Notes: generated from the sequence alone by a model not told the origin. Shown: positions 27,230-39,655, counted from the stretch's first letter. The stretch: 64,000 nt of DNA from Sisyra terminalis (GCA_958496175.1 OY292274.1:41674630-41738629); one strand, 5' to 3'. Numbers and translations: made by a program.

Positions 27230-28020
27230 GAAAGATGCGAAATGTTTGACGACTGCTGTACATTCGGTTGACGACGCGGCCGTATCTTGGATTCGCGAGG
27301 GGGATATGACGGTCAGGGGGTGGTGGCGGCGGTGGACCGATGGATGGACAGCAGCGGATGTGTGTTTGTATGAGTGTGTGTGTGTGTGTGTGTGCGGCGC
27401 GGATAACACGTAAGGCTTGCGGGGTAATTATATGAGCACCCTCATCCCACGAGCCACCCCTAAATGTTCGCCCATCCGTCCTATAACGATCCCTCGTTCG
27501 TACCGACAGACCGACCCAAAATACACACACAAAGCCGCACACATTCGCTGCTGTGTACGTGTAGATTGGGGTTGGCGAGATTGTGAGTGTGTGCACGAAT
27601 ATATGGTCGGTGGCGGGTGGTGTTTTGGGGGTGGTGGGTGGTTTGGCTGGGTGGCGGTGGGTGCATGACGCGGGTTTGACGGCGGCATGGGGGCGAGCGA
27701 GGGGGAGACATCACACGATCTGCTGCCGTTTGCATCGACGAGCGCGAAACATGACGGCCCCGCGGGTCATCCGCGGCTCCCTGCCACGTTGCCAGCTCTC
27801 GTCGTCCTTCTGTCGACGTCTAATTGTCTCTCCCGCTAGTGACCCTTCGGCAACTTCCACCACTACACACACGTACACGTGTCCACACAACCCTGGTCCT
27901 TACATTCATCCCTTGTGTGCGTGTGACCATCGGTTACAGCAGCTGATGTTCGCTCTAACCATGGCAACGCTCTTCTCTCACGCTAACTCCATTACACTCT
28001 GTTTCAATGGCTAACATTCT
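27230..28020. promoter_or_regulatory. GC- and CpG-rich island 2
   Basis: The largest GC-rich island, with a GT run at about 27374-27393, G-rich GGTGGCGG tracts on the plus strand and dense CpG. Several long frames overlap on both strands at once (for example 27123-27596 minus and 27583-28014 plus), the pattern expected of compositional openness rather than coding. Like island 1 it contains CCGTCC and CCGACAGACCG words (27475-27515). Candidate CpG-type promoter, enhancer or 5' exon. Confidence 0.4.
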
Positions 28021-28598
28021 CAATTTTCTAGGACACGAATAAATTGACAAAAATCCATTTCACGCCATTCCCAAATCACCGCCTTTGCCCTTTTGCGCGA
28101 AAATTTTCATTTCGCCGTCCATTTCTCTCTTTTTTTCCCTATAGTCTTCATCATCGTTGCCGAACTCACCTCTTCGAAAGTTGACATCAAAAAAAAAACG
28201 CAAACAAATCAATGTATCCTTTGGAAAACGCAAAAAAAAAACGCAATTCCCACTCGGATTACTGCGTATCTTTGGTCTCACTTACTTGCAATTGCTTTTA
28301 ATTGTTTTATCAGAGACGATTTAAAAGGAATAGTGAAAGTCGCACATGTTGAAATCGAGTGAACTGAGAGATACACGTTTATTAAGCACGTGGATGTCTA
28401 ATGAAATGGATTGGAAAGAAAATTTAAAAAAAACTCAAATTACACTTATTGTACATACTGATATATCTAATGTTAAAATTATCAACAACAGAGTATCGAA
28501 AATCAATACTATGAAATAAGCTTCGAGCTTTTGCCTTACCAGTTTTCTTAGGAAAAAGTTTTAAGATTTTCATATTTTTTTTTGGGTGGATTTAAATG
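28021..28598. other. Flank of GC island 2, no feature recognised
   Basis: Composition grades from mixed to AT-rich. The 89-codon frame at 28093-28362 has a hydrophobic start but no recognisable motif and a poly-A codon run, so I do not call it. Confidence 0.35.
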
Positions 28599-28600
28599 TA

Positions 28601-29134
28601 CAGTCTCTAGCCATATTAATAGACGCACTTAGGTTTTTTATAAGACCTGAAGTAAGAACTATTTTATTTTGGGTCCATATTTTTATTTGGGTTAATCAAA
28701 TTATCATCAAATTAATTAAACATCTTCTTAATTATGGCGAGCTGAATTGTTTGATATTTAATTGAAAGAATTTACTGATATTTAAATGCCCATTCTGCAC
28801 AGTATGCTGTCTAGTAGAACAATATCGTCTGATGTATTTGTGGATGATGATTCCATATATGAATATTTTTTCTAAGAGGCTATTTTTCTGTTGTGACCCC
28901 CTTTTTAGCTACTCTTTTTTCTTCAGCGATTTCCACATAATTTCAATGGGTTTCAAATCAAGGCTATTATCCTAAAGTCGAATAATAGGGATAATAAACA
29001 AGGTTTTACTCTTATTCAGAAAATATATACAACTTTTTATAATGTTAAAAGTAAACCATATTAAATTTAATTTAATAGAATATGTACATTTTGTATAAAA
29101 TCTTAAGTGCGTCTAATAATATGGCCAGGGACTG
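28601..29134 (-). mobile_element. Tc1-like transposon, internally deleted, copy B (534 bp)
   Basis: TA on both sides (28599-28600 and 29135-29136). Left end CAGTCTCTAGCCATATTAAT, right end from outside CAGTCCCTGGCCATATTATT. Interior is the reverse complement of copy A, including the P-I-E-I-M-W remnant (near 28945-28965) and, on the minus strand, a L-L-D-S-I-L-C-R-M segment that resembles the L-V-D-S-M-P-R-R motif near the end of Tc1 transposases. Confidence 0.9.
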
Positions 29135-29136
29135 TA

Positions 29137-29469
29137 CGTTTTAACGCCAGATTATTAAAGAGAACAGATCTTTTATAGTATTAACAGCAAAATATTATAT
29201 TGGACGTCAGCATTAAAATTCGACTTACAGTTACATAATGTAAAATTATGTTAAATATGAACAACAGCATCTAAATATTATAATAAATTGGTAAAAATGT
29301 TTAGATTTGTAATTAATCCGCCCAATTTAAAAAAAGGCAAATTAAAAAAAATATTTTGATTTTAAATTAAAATTGATAAATTTATATTAATATTGATATA
29401 CCTAGCAAGTTTATAATTTCATAATTAACAAACAAATTGATTTAACAAACGTGCAACAATAAACAAAAG
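29137..29469. other. AT-rich noncoding sequence
   Basis: Nothing recognised between the Tc1-like element and the MULE-like relic. Confidence 0.4.
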
Positions 29470-30165
29470 TTTACAAAAGTTTGTAAAGGCAGCAGCACTT
29501 TTCGTAGAAAAGTGGAAAGAAACAATTCTGGAATTTATTATTTCAATACTTTACGTGACTAAAATCATATCAAAATTAATTCGATAGTACAGCATCTGGA
29601 TATCTAAATACTAACAATGGGATTGAATCTATCAATTTCATATTTAAAAAAGAATACACTTTAAAACGTCGTTTATCGGTTACTCAATTTTTAAATAAAT
29701 TAAATGATTTACTAATTAAATAGTCTATGGACAGAAATTCAAACAAATTTTTTTCTGTGAAACCAATAGTTACTTTAAAAGAATGGGTTGAATCATTGGG
29801 CATTGGAAAACAAGATAATAATAAAAGTGGATAATACATACTATGTATGTACTTCAATTCGAGTTATAAAAATATAACTTCAGGATTGATACCCAAATAT
29901 ATTATTGAAGACTTGGAAACTTTTGAAGATTTTGAACAGAGTTTTTATGGCACTTGGGCGTTTAATATAGATGCTGATATTAGTAAATGTAATTGTACAT
30001 GTCCATTATTTCAAAAAATTATAAATGGAAGCATACGTTGGGTCTTCTAATCTGTTTGAAAAAAAATTAAGGTCCCTGAAGAAGCTAAATGTATGCCTTT
30101 AGGACAAAAACGTAAATTTGGGCGCCTATCAATAGTAAAGAAAGTATTAATTATTCTTTAATTCT
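29470..30165 (+). pseudogene. MULE-like transposase relic with SWIM zinc finger
   Basis: The plus strand, read through several frameshifts, gives the C-terminal third of a Mutator-like transposase of the kind common in insect genomes. In order: A-L-F-V-E-K-W (29494-29514), T-N-N-G-I-E-S (29610-29630), V-T-L-K-E-W-V-E-S (about 29770-29795), and a SWIM finger. The finger has C-N-C-T-C-P at 29988-30005; after a frameshift K-H-T-L-G-L-L supplies the histidine. V-P-E-E-A-K at about 30072-30089 and a basic P-L-G-Q-K-R-K tail follow. The longest intact frame inside it is 29847-30050. The catalytic DDE region is not visible upstream. Stops and frame changes show it is dead. It might have mobilised the 9-bp-duplication MITEs in this window, but no ends link them. 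Confidence 0.75.
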
Positions 30166-33100
30166 ATTTTGTACATGCTTTTGTTGTCGTTTTATACTTA
30201 AATTTTACGTCTATTTGATTTATCTTGGAGTTAAATGTTTAAATCTGGCGTGCATATCACCTATTTAAAAAATTAAATATCTGACGTTAATTAACATATT
30301 TTAATGTGCACTTGTATATACTCCTTTTTTTGTTTATAATTTTACTAGGTGGTTACATAAAGAAAACAATTTTTCTTGCAATTACACCAAAATTCCGTCG
30401 AGGCCTTAAAAATCAATAACGTTTAAGCAGAGCTCCTTGGAACCAACGTGGGGTAGATTTGAGATAAAATTTGTAAATTAAATTAATATTTAAGCCAATG
30501 TGGAATGGTAGATTTTTATAGGGAAAATTGAAAAAGGCTAAGTAAGAAGATCGCAACGAACTCAGTAACCAAATATTTAAAACAATAAAACAACTGGGGG
30601 ATTTTTTTCTTTCCTCATTAAAAGTTATAATATGATTAATTTTTTTTTTCTTTTATTTGGTAAACAAGAAAAAACATGATAACTATGTACTTCAAATTCA
30701 ATCCAACATTTGCTCTTAGGAAAATTATCAACACTAGCAATATTCATTTCGAAAATATATATAGAAAACATATATAGAATCTTAAATATAGAAAACATAT
30801 ATAGGAACTAAAAAAAATATCTTTCTATCTATTATTTTCATCAATTGCAGAGTTAATAACTATGTTAAATGAGTTCAAACTTTTCCAGAATTTATATCAG
30901 ACAAATCGTATTATATTAAGAAAACAGGTAAAACAATTGAATTATTATATTATATAATTTTTAGCAAATCAGTTTGCATCTTTAGGTGTTAACATCGAAA
31001 GTTTAGAAAAGCATTATTCCAATAAATTATTCAAATAAAATTCAAATATCGATTCGTCACTGAATTTTTTAAAACTATTAATAATAGATCGACCTAGACT
31101 AGCGAATTAAAATAACAGAGCGCAACTAATCGTTGGAAATTTAGCGAATTAAAGAGATCAGAATAAGAACGATATATACCATGGATATAATTTTATAAAT
31201 ATTGTGTAATCAATACTGTGTAATCAGTTGTATATATGCTAAATAGATCCATATGGAAATTTTTTTAATGCGACCAAGGACATTATTAATATGAGGAAAC
31301 ACCAATTTTTAGTTATGAAAAATTTGTATTCTAGCAGAAACGAAAGTCTTAACTTTAATGTCCAAATGAGAGTCCACAAACGATAAGTGTGCTAATAAGT
31401 CTTCAGTGACGTCACAGTACGCATCATTACACATATTGAAACATATATAAAAAGATCATTGAGTGGTTACCATAGAAACATTAATAATTAGCACAATTTT
31501 TGCATTTTTCATATTTCGCCATGGATTTTTATACTCTAAAAATTATTCTCAATTGTTTTCTTAAGAATAGAGATTGTGTAGATTGTAAATGGTTTAAATC
31601 ATTAACATAACGTTTAAAGATTTAAACAACTTTTTTCTTTGTGTTTGTCATAGAAAAACATCCATGGAATTTTGAAGTTTGCGTATTGTGACGTCATTTT
31701 AATACCGGGCTAATAGCAGCTCGTTTTAGGCTTTTTGAATGTAACGATTTTTTTTTTGGTTTTTTAAATGAATATTTCTTCAATTTTATAAAGTGAAGTT
31801 AAAATTTAACACACACATTATGTGTTGATATTATTTTAGAACATTTAAAAATCATTTTTAATTATGTTTAGATCATTAGCATTAGATCTCTTATAAAAAG
31901 TCCCGTTGTTTTATAACCCGAGATTTCAGAGAATCATTGAATTTCACAAAAAATATAAGATGAGAAGATTATCATTTCAATAACTTTAGTTTTTAGTGTC
32001 TTAATACTAATTTTTTAAGTATTTAAGAATATAAATGAATAATTTGATGTAGATAATTCAATTATTCTAAGTATTTTTTTAAACTTTATTTTTGATGAAA
32101 GGTAAATATATTAATTGGTGTTCTCCAATTTGAATAAATTCTTTGTTATGATAGTTTGTAAATAACTTTTCTAAGACAAAAGATACAGAAAATTAACGAT
32201 TTCTTGGTTGAATGACAAATCGTAAAAAAGAGTTGCATTTTTTTCTGAAATAAACGATTCATTTATTCAACCACTAATCACCGAATGTTTTATATTATTG
32301 AAGAAATACTTCTACGATACTCTTTTCAGTGAAATAAGACTATTTTTATTTATCTCCTGTTTTCTATGTTGCGTAACAGTTATATTAACTATTAACTCGT
32401 TATTATATATATTTTAGAATTTTCACTACTTTAAAGTCTCTTGCGATAGTTCATTTAAATACCTTAAAGAGATTTTTGGAGCATAATTCTGGTATTTCAG
32501 AAGTCTAAAAATTCTTAAGATCGTCAGAACAAGTTTCATAACAAGTCAAACAACTTACATATTTGCACTTTTGGTCTTTTATGCCACCCGCTATTATATT
32601 AGTTAACATATATTAGAAGTGGTTAGGGAAGCATCGACAGTAAAACCATTTTCTATTTAAGACGTAATAAATTATAAAAACTATGAGTTATGTGCATCCA
32701 GACAATAAAGGTGATGAGTTCACGTCATTGTTATTAATTCTCTTCATCGAATTCCTTTTCTTTTTTCAACAGTATTACATAATACCTGTTTAACATAACA
32801 GTTCATATATACTTCTATATCTACCCTTCTGGTCATACAACTCAAAGTTATTCTTTTCCGTCACTCAATTCATTCCTAACTCTAGTTACTCAAATTAAAA
32901 ATTACGCAAATTTTGATTTTTTTTACGTCGTTAATAAGCTCCAAATTGGCTTGAAATTTTACAGAGATATGACTCAATAAACAGTATTAATTTCAACTTT
33001 TTTTAATTACTAGTAATTTTCATCTTAACAACCTTAAAGACAATCCGTTTGAAGTCATACATTATTTCAGGAATCTTAAACTGAGATATTGGTTACACCG

Positions 33101-33207
33101 TTACTTATGAACTATTAAATATTGTCACTAATATATCAGAAAATTTTTAAATTCCACAACTGAAATTTCATGTTTTGAAAATTTAATGTCAAATAATTTT
33201 TCATCAG
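30166..33207. other. AT-rich noncoding sequence
   Basis: No gene recognised. A widely spaced inverted pair of TGACGTCA-containing 17-mers lies at 31407-31423 and 31680-31696 (listed separately). A GTTACCATAGAAAC sequence between them resembles an RFX X-box, which may be chance. Confidence 0.35.
31407..31696. repeat. Inverted repeat pair with CRE-like palindromes
   Basis: TGACGTCACAGTACGCA at 31407-31423 is the complement of TGCGTATTGTGACGTCA at 31680-31696 with one mismatch. The 290-bp span could be a small MITE or a regulatory segment. No target duplication was found outside the arms. Confidence 0.4.
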
Positions 33208-33240
33208 CCTTTTGGTGGCCGAGTGGTCCAGGAAGGAAAA
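33208..33240 (+). mobile_element. tRNA-derived SINE, 5' head fragment (copy 2)
   Basis: Only the head remains: CCTTTTGGTGGCCGAGTGGTC, with the A box TGGCCGAGTGG exact. The rest of the SINE is absent. Confidence 0.6.
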
Positions 33241-35250
33241 AAAATTTTCATCCAAGTTTTCAAAAAATAGCCAACTGATATTTAATTAACATACTTAGAT
33301 GAGATTTAACATACAGATTGCCACTAATGTGAATTTAGTAAATTTCGGTAATTTGAATTTAAAAGGGTTGCGTTTCTTGGTTATAATTTCATTGCATTTA
33401 TCTTGATATAGTGAAAATGTAATTTTAAACAAGAAATTAAATCTTTAAACCTTTTCCAGTGATAAAAGGATTTTAAACAAAGCTTCAAAAACACTAGCAG
33501 TTTTAAATCGCAAAATGAACAAAAAGATACTTCAACGGCGAAAGTGGTAAAGCACAAAAGCAAATACAATAAAAAGTTGTTAGTTTTTCCACAACACTTT
33601 TCATCTCGTTGCTCTTGAAATTTAAATGGAAATGTATCTCAATAAATATGACACATACATAGAGTAAAATACACAAAATACGATGTAACATTTAAAAGTG
33701 AAATTATTTGCAAACTAATGGCATATAGGGAACGGCATATAATATAATAATAATGTGTTATTTTATTTCTCTCATTCGTTTTCGTTATGAATGGAACATC
33801 GTTTTTGTATTGTGGTTGGTTGTGGTTTATATCGAATAGAGTTGAAACAAAACTTTTTTATTTGTTTTCTAGTTTTTTTTTTACTACTTTACTCTCGTAT
33901 TTGTGTTGTACTATACTATTGAAGGGACGTGGGGTAAGCGGGTGAGTTCGGGACGTATGAGAGGCAACGAGAGAACGATTCATTCATAAGCTTTTCTCAT
34001 TCAATGCTCGTTATGTAGTCTCCGATATAATATATTTTTATATACCAGTTTACATTATAGCGTTTTATATACGCAGTCTTATTCATAAAGATATATTTAC
34101 GGATATATTAATGTTCTACATATATTGTTTACTGCCGGTTTGTGGCGATTATGTAATTTAACGGATTGTTATGGAATTTAAACGCATGTAGAGTATATAA
34201 ACGTATGTTGTTACGATTTTCACCCTCTGCCTATTATACATTAGGTATACCTAAAGTGAAATGATGTTGACTTATATAATCCGATAAACTAAACCATTGA
34301 TCTTGTTTTTATAAAAACTCGGTCAATTTCAAGTTAGATTTTATCAGGGATGTTTTGAACTACATTGCCCAGTATCTTGCAACGTAGTTGCGCCAATAAT
34401 TTGTCGTTTATATATAAGTAAATGGGCTTTTGGTAATGAGATTTTAATGAATCTAAGCATTTTTAAATCCAATTTGGTTATTTTTGATATGACGTTTGTA
34501 TAAGTGCATGTTTTTTCGTGTGTACAAATTTCAAAAATGATAAAACGTAGAAACTTGTAGTTTTGTATTAAGTCTTGATATCGTCCTAACATGTGAATTA
34601 CCACCTCTCATTTTCGTTGAAATCAATTCAGCTAAAACGCTAGTATCGAAGAATTCAAACTTTGAAACATTTTTTTTTAATTTTTAGAAACCCCTAGTCA
34701 AATATTTTTCCATTGTATGTAAGTAATAATAGGAACTTATTTTTATTGGATAAAAGAGTGTTACAATCCAATAAAATTTTAATTAATTGAGTATTCAACA
34801 CGTCCCAAAAATATTTAACAGCAGAAATGCCACATATAGTGGATGATATTTCGAGATGAAAAGTCCGCTATTTTTCCCCTTAAAACACCCTTAATTAGTT
34901 ATTAATTAAATTAAGCCGCCAAATACAAGCGCGATCACACATTCACTAATTAATTTGTAATAAAAATATTAACTCTCTCTTTGAAATTTAATTAACATTG
35001 AACATAATTTTATCATTTAAATAATTAAAATGAAGCATAAAAATACTTAGAAAATTAAAAACTTCTCTCTGCAGTTAAATTAGATCTTTTCGCTGACCTT
35101 AGATATTTTTTACTGTATTAACAATGTATACGAAAATACATATTACAATCAAATTTTATGAAATATATTTCTTAAAAGAAATATATTTTTTAAAAGTAAA
35201 CTAGGTATATTATATAAATTTGAATCAATGTTTCGACAAATGGGCTTATG
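33241..35250. other. Mostly AT-rich sequence with a mixed-composition patch
   Basis: The patch at about 33770-34010 (GAAGGGACGTGGGGTAAGCG near 33920) is less AT-rich and looks single copy. Short frames (33381-33691, 34344-34604) have no recognisable domain. Confidence 0.35.
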
Positions 35251-35300
35251 ATGTTTTGCTAAGAAACATATTTTGATTGGCAAGCAATCGTCATCAGTGG
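35251..35300 (-). other. Possible decayed Penelope-like terminus with hammerhead-like core
   Basis: The minus strand carries CTGATGA followed by a GATTG/CAATC helix and then AAAATATGTTTC where GAAA plus a palindrome would be expected. Helix I is not formed. It resembles a mutated hammerhead of another Penelope-like copy; weak. Confidence 0.25.
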
Positions 35301-35359
35301 TTGTCAAGTAGTATTGGATCTTTCTGTTACAAATGTGTGACTCATAAAATAGCAGTGGT

Positions 35360-35514
35360 CAAGGTTTATAAAATACACAGGTGGCCTCATGCACTACGTG
35401 ACGTTTCCAGAAGAAATTCGTATATATCTTCAGACTGATTCAAATTTCAAAATTCTTCGTATGATGTCATTTTTTTTTTTCTAATGGGACAACCTGTGTA
35501 ATTTATAAACCTTG
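35360..35514 (+). mobile_element. MITE family M, copy 3
   Basis: 155 bp, nearly identical to copy 2 (24719-24872), with the same terminal inverted repeats. It has a perfect 9-bp target duplication AGCAGTGGT at 35351-35359 and 35515-35523. The internal TGACGTCAT of copy 2 is TGATGTCAT here. The perfect duplication makes this the youngest-looking of the three copies. Confidence 0.95.
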
Positions 35515-35888
35515 AGCAGTGGTAGCAATCGAAATGTGTAACTGGACAATAAACATAAACATATTTATTCAATATGTTTGTTCATAATTTAGTTTTGATG
35601 AATTATATTTCAAAAAATTAAACTGAAATATATTTAAATATAATGTTCTTTGAAATTTTTAAGATTAGAAGTAGATGATTGGTTGTTCTTCAAGTAATTT
35701 ATACTTATGATTATTCAACTCTAATATTCTTTAAAATGGAGAAACTGTTTTTTTAAATTTTTCATTTCCAAAGAGTTATTGCGCTCTAGTGTGATAGTTC
35801 TGCCTGTACCTCTATCATCTCTACCATTCATCCGATTCTTTTTAAACGCCCGTGTAATTGGATAATTAACTAAAATACGAGCAGTAAC

Positions 35889-36704
35889 TAGGGTCCGACC
35901 TAAATTTGTTTTGTTGGTTGAAACCAGGGGCCCGAAACGAACCACTTTTTCTGTATCGAAAATGATAGTACCGAACATCTCACTACGAGCGCTTGTGTCG
36001 TTTTATCTTCCGTTCGTTGAAGAAACGAACCGATACGAAGTGTAAAAGTGAGAGCGGGAAACCGAAACTGAATTTCAGTATCAATCACAGATTTCGGCCG
36101 AATTCGAAACTTCCATATAAGGTAATGTTTTCGTAGGAAAAAAAGTTAATCATAAGCAGTCAGTCATTACTTTTAAATTCTATAAGTATTTATTAATTAT
36201 TTAGTCTCTAACATTTGAGATAATTACTAACATAACATATTATCACTTCGTATTTCAAATAAATTATTTCTTTTGAAATAAGGGGTTGATTGGAAGAAAT
36301 GCACCTAAAATTTTTTTTTAATATTAGTTACGAATAACATAAAATAAAAAACAAGTTACAAAACAAAATTACTTCATCTCTTCTTCATATGTTTACCTCA
36401 TATTTCTTACCTCATATGTTTAAGTACACAAAACAAAAAGTACTCTTTCTTACATCTTTAAAACAAAATAATTTCTTCTAAACTTTAGTCAGTTTTCTCT
36501 AGAACTGAAAAAATATTGAAAATAATTTTAATGAAATGATAATTATCAATATTCATCATTGAAGAATCTAATATCATATATGAGAAACAATAGTTTCATC
36601 TCATGAATTCAGTTTCGGTTTCGTTTTGACGACAGCTGAAACCGAAACTAAGTTGAAATTCATTTTTTGACCGAAACCGAAACCAAAAGTTCGGTCGGAC
36701 ACTA
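35889..36704 (+). mobile_element. Non-autonomous DNA transposon family T, copy 2 (816 bp)
   Basis: Left end TAGGGTCCGACCTAAATTTG; right end from outside TAGTGTCCGACCGAACTTTT, then alternating CCGAAAC/GTTTCGG motifs in both subterminal regions. Colinear with 12925-13922 but without its 394-bp nested block. No clear target duplication (GCAGTAAC left, CAAAATTG right). Frames on the minus strand at 35721-36088 show no recognised domain. Confidence 0.75.
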
Positions 36705-36736
36705 CAAAATTGTACTTTGCTTCAATTTATTTATCT

Positions 36737-36885
36737 TACTGATGGCCAAGTGGTCAAAGGGGCCGCTCCAAAACTGGTAGGTGTTGGGTTCGATCTTCGT
36801 ATCGAGCAAATTTTCGATTTTCTGGATTATGGATTTTTATTAACCCTAGAGTCGCTAAATACTTTAGTAGTTGATAAATAAATGA
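36737..36885 (+). mobile_element. tRNA-derived SINE, copy 3 (well preserved)
   Basis: A box TGGCCAAGTGG at 36743-36753 and B box GGTTCGATCTT at 36787-36797, about 34 bp apart, fit an RNA polymerase III promoter of tRNA-Ser/Leu type. The tRNA-unrelated body contains CGATTTTCTGGATTATGGAT and CCCTAGAGTCGCTAAA, and ends in a TAAATAAATGA tail. Confidence 0.85.
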
Positions 36886-39084
36886 AAAAAAAAGTTAAAA
36901 TTTGAATTAAAAAAATAATATTACAATATAAAAAATTGAAATAGTATGCATTGAATCAGAAATCGATTCAGGATTTATATATTTTATAATCACCGGGGTT
37001 CCAGAGTCATTCGACGTATGCTGAAAAAATAATTTTCTTTAAAAATGACAACTTACTTATTAATATTGATTTAATTTTTGATGTCTTTTCAAGTGTTTCT
37101 GGAAAAAAATGCTTTTTAAAATAATATATTAGGATAGGTAAGTACTTAAATATTCACTGTTTTAGACATTTAATTATTTGTTTTAATAATTGGTTAGCAG
37201 ATAAAAATCAATGGCTAATGTAACAGTTTCATTATTTTACTATTTACAAAAGAAAAAGAAAAATTTTCCAAACATACACCGACCAACTGTTTTCTATCAC
37301 TTTCAACTGCGGATTCAAACTTTGTTCAAAAAGAGTTTTTACTACCCTTAAATAATATCGTAAACAACTTTACTTGCATCCCGTCTACAAACTTTATTTT
37401 ACTTTTATCACAATCCTTGTACGAGTTGCTCGGCTTTAAAATTTTGAATAACCCCTCTCCCTGCCTTCCCTTAATGCAATAACTTTTACGCTCGTAGTAA
37501 AAACAAACTTTTCTTCTCGTTTCTGTGAATGAATCGCAAAATTATATAACTAAGTGTGCAGTTATATATATTATATCATATGTTTAGTATATCGACCATT
37601 CATTTCTCTGTGAAATTAAAAGGAACTAAAATATCGTATTATATACTGAAGTTATATTTTATGTATGTTTGTATGAAAGTTTTCTATATAAGTATTAGGT
37701 CCTGCGCGTTTTACAAATATTGTGGCATATAGTGGCAGTATATTTTATAGAGTCAAGCTATTATATTTGTACATAGTTATATATTTTATTATATAAGGGA
37801 AATTGTGTTGGTGTGTGTTTAAATATTTTAGAACACTTGTTGATTGCATTCCATTTGATGGGAATAAAATCTTGCCAATTGTTCTCTCATTTCTCCCATA
37901 GCATTCTCGCACACAACCCTGATCGCCCTACTTTTCAATTTTGTTGCACTTTGCATATCAGCTGTTTCGTTTCGTTTTCATCTTTATCCCTTTTTATGAC
38001 TTTATCACGTCATCGTTTTTGTTTGATTTGTTTTGTAGAATGTTTGCATAAAGTGTTTTCGGGGAAAAGTTGATATGTTTTGTTGGTTTAATGCTTATTG
38101 TAGCGGAAGTGTGTAGTGCGCAAAATCAAAAGCGCGACTCGATTGACTTGAATAATTGTAATTAAATTGCTTTATGGAGCTTAAATTAAAGTTTAATTTG
38201 GAGCGACAGGATACGGGGCTTTATTCTTTTATGGTTATTTTTTTTTTAGAATTATTGTGTCACTGGGTAGTTAATTAAATTAATCGGTCAATAATTAATT
38301 AGGTAATTTATCATTATTATGGAAAGATGTCTAAAAAAAATCAAAAAATTGTTTATATATTTTTTATTTTAAGCTTCTTAACTCGTAAACCTTTTTCCTG
38401 TTAGATTTTTTTTTCATTTTGCTATGGTCAAACTTTATCTATTAGGAGGAGAGTAATATTTTTTTAAAGCTGATATCTAATCCATCTAATCCTTATGAGG
38501 AATACTTTTTTGTCAACCTTTCACCTAGTGTAAGGTTTCCGTATTCTGATGGTTTTTCTTTCGTCCAATTTCAATCCTCGATGAGGTCCTTCTGCTTAGG
38601 ATACCATACCCCTACTGTAAATAGGCTAAGGAATCCAAATTTTCTTCTGCACAAAAATTATTATATGTGAAGCTGTCTAAAACCCAATATTTAGTATCAT
38701 AAAAAGAATATATTGCCTCTTTTGTACTTTACAGAAATTTGAAAATTGTGTTATAAATAAACAGTGTAAAAAAGGGGGATGAGGAAAAAAAGGGTTGAAA
38801 TCTTGGATTTCTCTAAACTAATTGTATGATTAGCAAATACATTGTCTTGATGGTTTTGAGTGCAGTATATTAGTGTGGAGCAGGAACATAGATATGATTT
38901 TTAGCCTGGGAGGAATAGACAAGAATACTAGTATATAACAATGAAAATGAAATGCAACTTCTGAGTAAAATCTTCTAAACAATTTATTGAGCAACAGGAA
39001 TCATCACAGGAACTTTAGCCACTGGTTTCGCAGTTCAATCAAATACTTAGGTTGATATGTCGCATCAATGTTTTTTTTTTCATT
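36886..39084. other. Noncoding sequence, AT-rich with mixed patches
   Basis: Patches at 37430-37530 and 37800-38060 are less AT-rich and look single copy; an 86-codon frame at 37813-38073 has no domain. Around 38500-38660 the minus strand hints at retroelement-like peptide, but I could not anchor a motif. Confidence 0.35.
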
Positions 39085-39655
39085 ATTTAGTTGGCCTATC
39101 TAGGATGAGCTTAATTAAGCCTGAACACTGCAAGAGTTTATAATGTTTCCTGGGCCCCTATTTCCCTTATTTGTGATGTATTGACTATTTCGGTTCCAGG
39201 ATATGTTAACCCTAGTTTCCATTATGTCTATTCATTCAGAACGCTACATTCCAACAGGATGTATAAAGCAGTTTTATACTTTACATGACAAGCTACATAT
39301 TGGATTAGCCACCTGTACTCCAATTTTTAGTTCAAGTTTTTTAGTCCATAATGGTCGATTATTAGACCCATTATCACTCTGACTTGTTTTCTTGTGAAGT
39401 TAAGTATTTCAGTAGTTAGGTTCAGAAATGGTTTTCCATCATTCTTTTACTGTTTTTTTGTCCGGTTGTGTTCATTCATATAAGAGCAATGATTTTTATA
39501 AACCCATTTTCGATGGTGTTTTTCACTGCCGATCTTGCAACGCAAGAGGTTATGGGTTTATGAATAGTGTTCTGGATCCTTTACAGGCGAGGGCGTCTGT
39601 CCTTTCGTTACCTTTTATATCCTTGTAACCTGGCACGCAGTGCATACTAGTGTAT
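39085..39655 (-). pseudogene. LINE 3' end relic, RNase H and C-terminus (second copy)
   Basis: Minus-strand reading: C-V-P-G-Y-K-D-I-K-G-N-E-R-T-D-A-L-A near 39590-39640 matches the RNase H motif W-V-P-G-H...G-N-E-x-A-D-x-L-A. After frameshifts come G-V-Q-V-A-N-P-I-C-S-L, T-A-L-Y-I-L-L-E-C-S-V-L-N-E (the zinc-knuckle region with E-T-A-x-H-x-L-x-x-C) and Q-C-S-G-L-I-K-L-I-L near 39100. Same superfamily as the relic at 5579 but clearly a different sequence. Multiple stops. Confidence 0.75.

Noticed and set aside
27123..28014. Five to six long frames on both strands in GC island 2
   Set aside because: Low-complexity peptides rich in H, T, P or G, mutually overlapping, with GT-run-encoded stretches; no coding signature.
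35721..36088. Minus-strand frames of 85 and 62 codons near the left end of family T copy 2
   Set aside because: No transposase or other motif; they arise from the less AT-rich subterminal repeats.
36743..36797. Functional tRNA-Ser or tRNA-Leu gene
   Set aside because: A and B boxes are present but the acceptor stem, anticodon arm and 3' end do not fold, and the same sequence recurs as a SINE with a non-tRNA body.
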